6,148 bases of DNA from Clostridia bacterium. Lineage in GTDB: Bacteria; Bacillota; Clostridia; Christensenellales; CAG-917. Position numbers and translations under genes: made by a program. The stretch spans positions 1-6,148 of the forward strand of contig CAAFLX010000028.1 of the NCBI GenBank assembly GCA_900763875.1, written 5' to 3'. The notes beneath the pieces were generated by a model. That model did no database searches. It was not told the DNA's origin and worked only from the letters and a program-made list of their open reading frames with translations. Below, one piece after another: positions 4,927-6,148 of this stretch (the first letter of the stretch is position 1; every line of letters starts with the position of its first letter).

Positions 4927-5050
4927 GTGATATTGCACTTCGTGCAGTGATATTGTTGCCATAGGCAACAGTGATATTTGCGCTTTGCGCAAGTGATATT
5001 GCACTTTGGCGCAGTTGCGGAATAATTTATATCGCCTTTGGCGGTGATAT
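4927..5050 (+). repeat. Palindromic hairpin array D, left part
   Basis: On the plus strand GTGATAT separates TGCAC-TTC-GTGCA (4934-4946), TGTTGCC-ATA-GGCAACA (4954-4970), TTGCGC-TTT-GCGCAA (4978-4992) and an imperfect TGCAC-TTTG-GCGCA (5000-5013). A shortened cap, GTTGCGGAATA (5014-5024), follows. ATCGCC-TTT-GGCGGT (5031-5045) and a last GTGATAT (5044-5050) complete it. The second and third stems are identical to units in array A. It starts 13 bp from the tRNA-Leu relic. Confidence 0.9.
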
Positions 5051-5089
5051 TGCAGCGTTCTCGCAACTGAAAAATTTTCTATTTTTCCT

Positions 5090-5185
5090 TGTCATTGCGA
5101 GGAGCAACGAGAGTTGCGACGTGGCAATCCAGCGGAGCGAAATGCGCCTTGCGGCTTGATTCCCACGCTTACGCTCGGAATGACA
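5090..5185. repeat. Dispersed 96-bp non-coding repeat inserted in the hairpin array
   Basis: Bounded by TGTCATT (5090-5096) and AATGACA (5179-5185), exact 7-bp terminal inverted repeats. Internal GCGAGGAGCAACGAGAG, GTGGCAATCC and GATTCCCACG are typical of a common family of short bacterial dispersed repeats. There is no gene inside. Array D sequences lie on both sides, so this copy probably landed in the array. It is a longer relative of the copies at 134-175 and 197-276. Confidence 0.75.
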
Positions 5186-5193
5186 GCCAAAAC

Positions 5194-5226
5194 GATATTG
5201 CAACTTTGGCGCAGTTGTGGAATATT
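5194..5226 (+). repeat. Palindromic hairpin array D, right remnant with cap
   Basis: GATAT (5194-5198), then TGCAACTTTGGCGCA (5199-5213) and cap GTTGTGGAATATT (5214-5226). It is the terminal unit of the array type seen at 910-940, separated from the rest of array D by the dispersed repeat. Here CAACT can pair with the AGTTG of the cap, and the outer ATATT with AATAT, giving an alternative fold. Confidence 0.75.
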
Positions 5227-5257
5227 CCATTCTTCCCTGCCGCTGCTACGTGAGAAA

Positions 5258-5286
5258 ATAATATCACGGCAAAACAAAAATGTAAA
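5258..5286 (-). promoter_or_regulatory. Promoter reading leftward through array D toward tRNA-Leu
   Basis: On the minus strand TTTACA (5286-5281), 17 bp, then TATTAT (5263-5258), with a TGA extension directly before the -10. Initiation near 5251 would produce RNA through the array remnant, the dispersed repeat, array D in its antisense, the tRNA relic and tRNA-Leu. No protein gene intervenes. It may serve tRNA-Leu or a non-coding array transcript. Confidence 0.55.
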
Positions 5287-5325
5287 GCGCACACGCACAA
5301 CCTTTTCCGCATTTGTTTCGCACAT

Positions 5326-5357
5326 AAAAAAAGAATCCTTTCGGACTCCTTTTTCAC
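5326..5357 (-). terminator. Rho-independent terminator of four-helix-bundle gene 2
   Basis: On the minus strand GAGTCC and GGATTC pair (one G-U) around a GAAA tetraloop, extended by AAAAAG against the TTTTTTT tract that follows. It begins about ten bases after the TAA stop at 5365, so the gene is probably transcribed alone. Confidence 0.8.
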
Positions 5358-5364
5358 TTTAACT

Positions 5365-5718
5365 TTATACTTTTGCGCCGTCGCTCTCTTTTGCGATTGT
5401 GGACATCAGCATTTTTTTGATTTCGATGCACTTTTCAAGAATCATACGGTCGGAATAGTACGTGCCGCTTTCAACAAGCAGTTCAATCCAGTATTCCGTT
5501 TCCGAACAATCTTTGAGAGCCTCTTGCAGTTTCTTGATAAAATCGGACTTATCTTGCAAGCAATACGCCTCTCTCACCCTCGCGCCTATGCTCGCTCCCG
5601 ACAGCATAAGCTGATTGACAAGCACGGTTTCGCGTTTGTCGATTTTAATTTGGTTGCACAGCTGGATGATATCGAGCGCAAACGATTTTGATTTTTCAAC
5701 GAGAGGACTATCCGCCAT
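5365..5718 (-). CDS. Four-helix-bundle protein (23S rRNA intervening-sequence / S23 / Avd-like family), copy 2
   Basis: 117 residues, the same length as the copy at 960-1313 and alignable without gaps over the first 95 positions, where about 40 residues are identical by eye. Shared hallmarks: KSKSFALDII (9-18), NQLMLSGASIGARVREA (35-51), SDFIKKLQEALKD (58-70), SETEYWIELL (72-81), then a final helix IEIKKMLMST. It is a paralogue, not a recent duplicate. It is probably a small cytoplasmic helical bundle; the partner is unknown. The start at 5718 is preceded by AGGGA about eight bases upstream, a modest site. A good promoter (5749-5777) and a tight terminator (5326-5357) frame it as a single-gene unit. 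Array D lies downstream, beyond the terminator, rather than wrapped around the gene. Confidence 0.9.
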   Translation of the reverse strand: MADSPLVEKSKSFALDIIQLCNQIKIDKRETVLVNQLMLSGASIGARVREAYCLQDKSDFIKKLQEALKDCSETEYWIELLVESGTYYSDRMILEKCIEIKKMLMSTIAKESDGAKV

Positions 5719-5748
5719 ATCTTTTCCCTGCCTTATTTTTCTACCCTC

Positions 5749-5777
5749 ATCATATCACCCCTTGCCCGAAAAGTAAA
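5749..5777 (-). promoter_or_regulatory. Extended -10 promoter for four-helix-bundle gene 2
   Basis: On the minus strand TTTACT (5777-5772), 17 bp, then TATGAT (5754-5749) preceded by TGA, an extended -10. Initiation near 5742 gives a leader of about 24 bases. The -10 region contains GTGATAT, the same heptamer that links the hairpins of the arrays. Confidence 0.6.
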
Positions 5778-5891
5778 TAGCGAGATGCGACAATATGGCG
5801 ATAAGGCAAAATTAGATTTTGTGTCAATCGGACATTAAAAAAACTTCCCATAACCATTCAAATGAAATAAATCCGCAACGTCGCAGGTGCG

Positions 5892-5949
5892 TGTAATCAT
5901 CGTAAGTGCATATACGATTTGCAATTACATACACGCAATATGTTGCGTG
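5892..5949. repeat. Cluster of two stem-loops of a different type
   Basis: TGTAAT (5892-5897) with ATTACA (5924-5929) encloses ATCGTA (5899-5904) with TACGAT (5913-5918). Next to it CACGCAA-TATG-TTGCGTG (5932-5949) is a perfect 7-bp hairpin followed by ATTACATATCA. The repeated ATTACATA flanks recall the linker-hairpin design of arrays A-D with a different linker. It is in the 220-bp gap between four-helix-bundle gene 2 and the tRNA-Cys terminator; nothing else was recognised in that gap except the promoter. Confidence 0.55.
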
Positions 5950-5981
5950 ATTACATATCAAGCCTAAATCGCGGCTTGGAT

Positions 5982-6019
5982 AAAAATATAGCGACCTCAT
6001 TCAAAGTCGCTGTATTTTT
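5982..6019. terminator. Terminator downstream of tRNA-Cys, symmetric for both strands
   Basis: AGCGAC (5990-5995) pairs with GTCGCT (6006-6011) around a ten-base loop, flanked by AAAAATAT on one side and GTATTTTTT on the other. In the minus direction it directly follows the CCA of tRNA-Cys and ends in a U-run. The symmetric A/T tracts allow function in the plus direction too. Confidence 0.75.
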
Positions 6020-6093
6020 TGGAGGCATCACCCAGACTTGAACTGGGGGTGAGGATTTTGCAGACCCTTGCCTTACCTCTTGGCTATGATGCC
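6020..6093 (-). tRNA. tRNA-Cys, anticodon GCA, CCA encoded
   Basis: A 74-base cloverleaf. The acceptor stem GGCATCA pairs with TGATGCC, the discriminator is U (the Cys identity base), and CCA is encoded. The anticodon loop CTGCAAA between GGGT and ATCC gives GCA. The T-arm contains GTTCAAGTC. It is followed by a terminator within two bases. Confidence 0.93.
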
Positions 6094-6133
6094 GTATGCC
6101 ACTTTGGGGTGATGCCCATTGTGGCTATCGCGT

Positions 6134-6148
6134 TGGAGCGGGAGACGG
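6134..6148 (-). tRNA. 3' end of a tRNA, probably tRNA-Gly, cut by the window edge
   Basis: On the minus strand the last 15 bases read CCGTCTCCCGCTCCA: an encoded CCA, discriminator U and CTCCCGC, which is the usual 3' acceptor strand of bacterial tRNA-Gly, preceded by the end of a T-stem. The anticodon is outside the window. It lies 40 bp upstream of tRNA-Cys, so the two may be co-transcribed. Confidence 0.6.

Overview
The window looks like an accessory, repeat-rich stretch of a chromosome from a Clostridia-like Bacillota bacterium, probably an uncultured gut lineage. The evidence is moderate GC, AGGAG-type ribosome binding sites, sigma-A type promoters, tRNA genes with encoded CCA, U-tract terminators, and short TGTCATT...AATGACA dispersed repeats of a kind common in such genomes. 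The lineage is an inference. Every gene supported here lies on the minus strand.

Right to left, in the direction of transcription: a cut-off tRNA (probably Gly), tRNA-Cys and its terminator; a 117-residue four-helix-bundle protein (23S rRNA intervening-sequence / S23 / Avd-like family) with its own promoter and terminator; a split palindromic-repeat array; a relic of the 5' end of a tRNA-Leu gene; an intact tRNA-Leu(UAA) with terminator; a strong promoter with a tandemly repeated leader; a 596-residue protein with a degenerate EAL domain and C-terminal aromatic repeats; a short palindromic array; a 387-residue single-pass membrane protein; another array; a second 117-residue four-helix-bundle protein; the largest array; about 650 bp of gene-free AT-rich and dispersed-repeat DNA; and finally the first ten codons of a gene that leaves the window on the left.

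The main novelty is the repeat system. About twenty small perfect or near-perfect hairpins (stems of 5-7 bp, loops mostly TTT or AAA) are strung together by a constant heptamer, GTGATAT. Stem sequences differ from unit to unit but pairing is preserved, and several runs end in a conserved cap (GTTGCGGAATATTTGA or close variants). Two such arrays flank the first four-helix-bundle gene in inverted orientation, with their caps facing the gene, so gene plus arrays (about 735-1432) look like one compact element. The second four-helix-bundle gene lies just upstream of another array, which has itself been split by a dispersed repeat. I infer a two-part system, a small helical-bundle protein plus structured repeats that it might bind, maintain or move. 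The biochemical role is not visible from sequence.

The degenerate-EAL protein and the membrane protein probably form an operon from the promoter at 4610-4638, possibly reading on into the first four-helix-bundle gene through the arrays. The likely theme is cytoplasmic sensing or scaffolding plus an envelope partner, but neither function is recognised with confidence.
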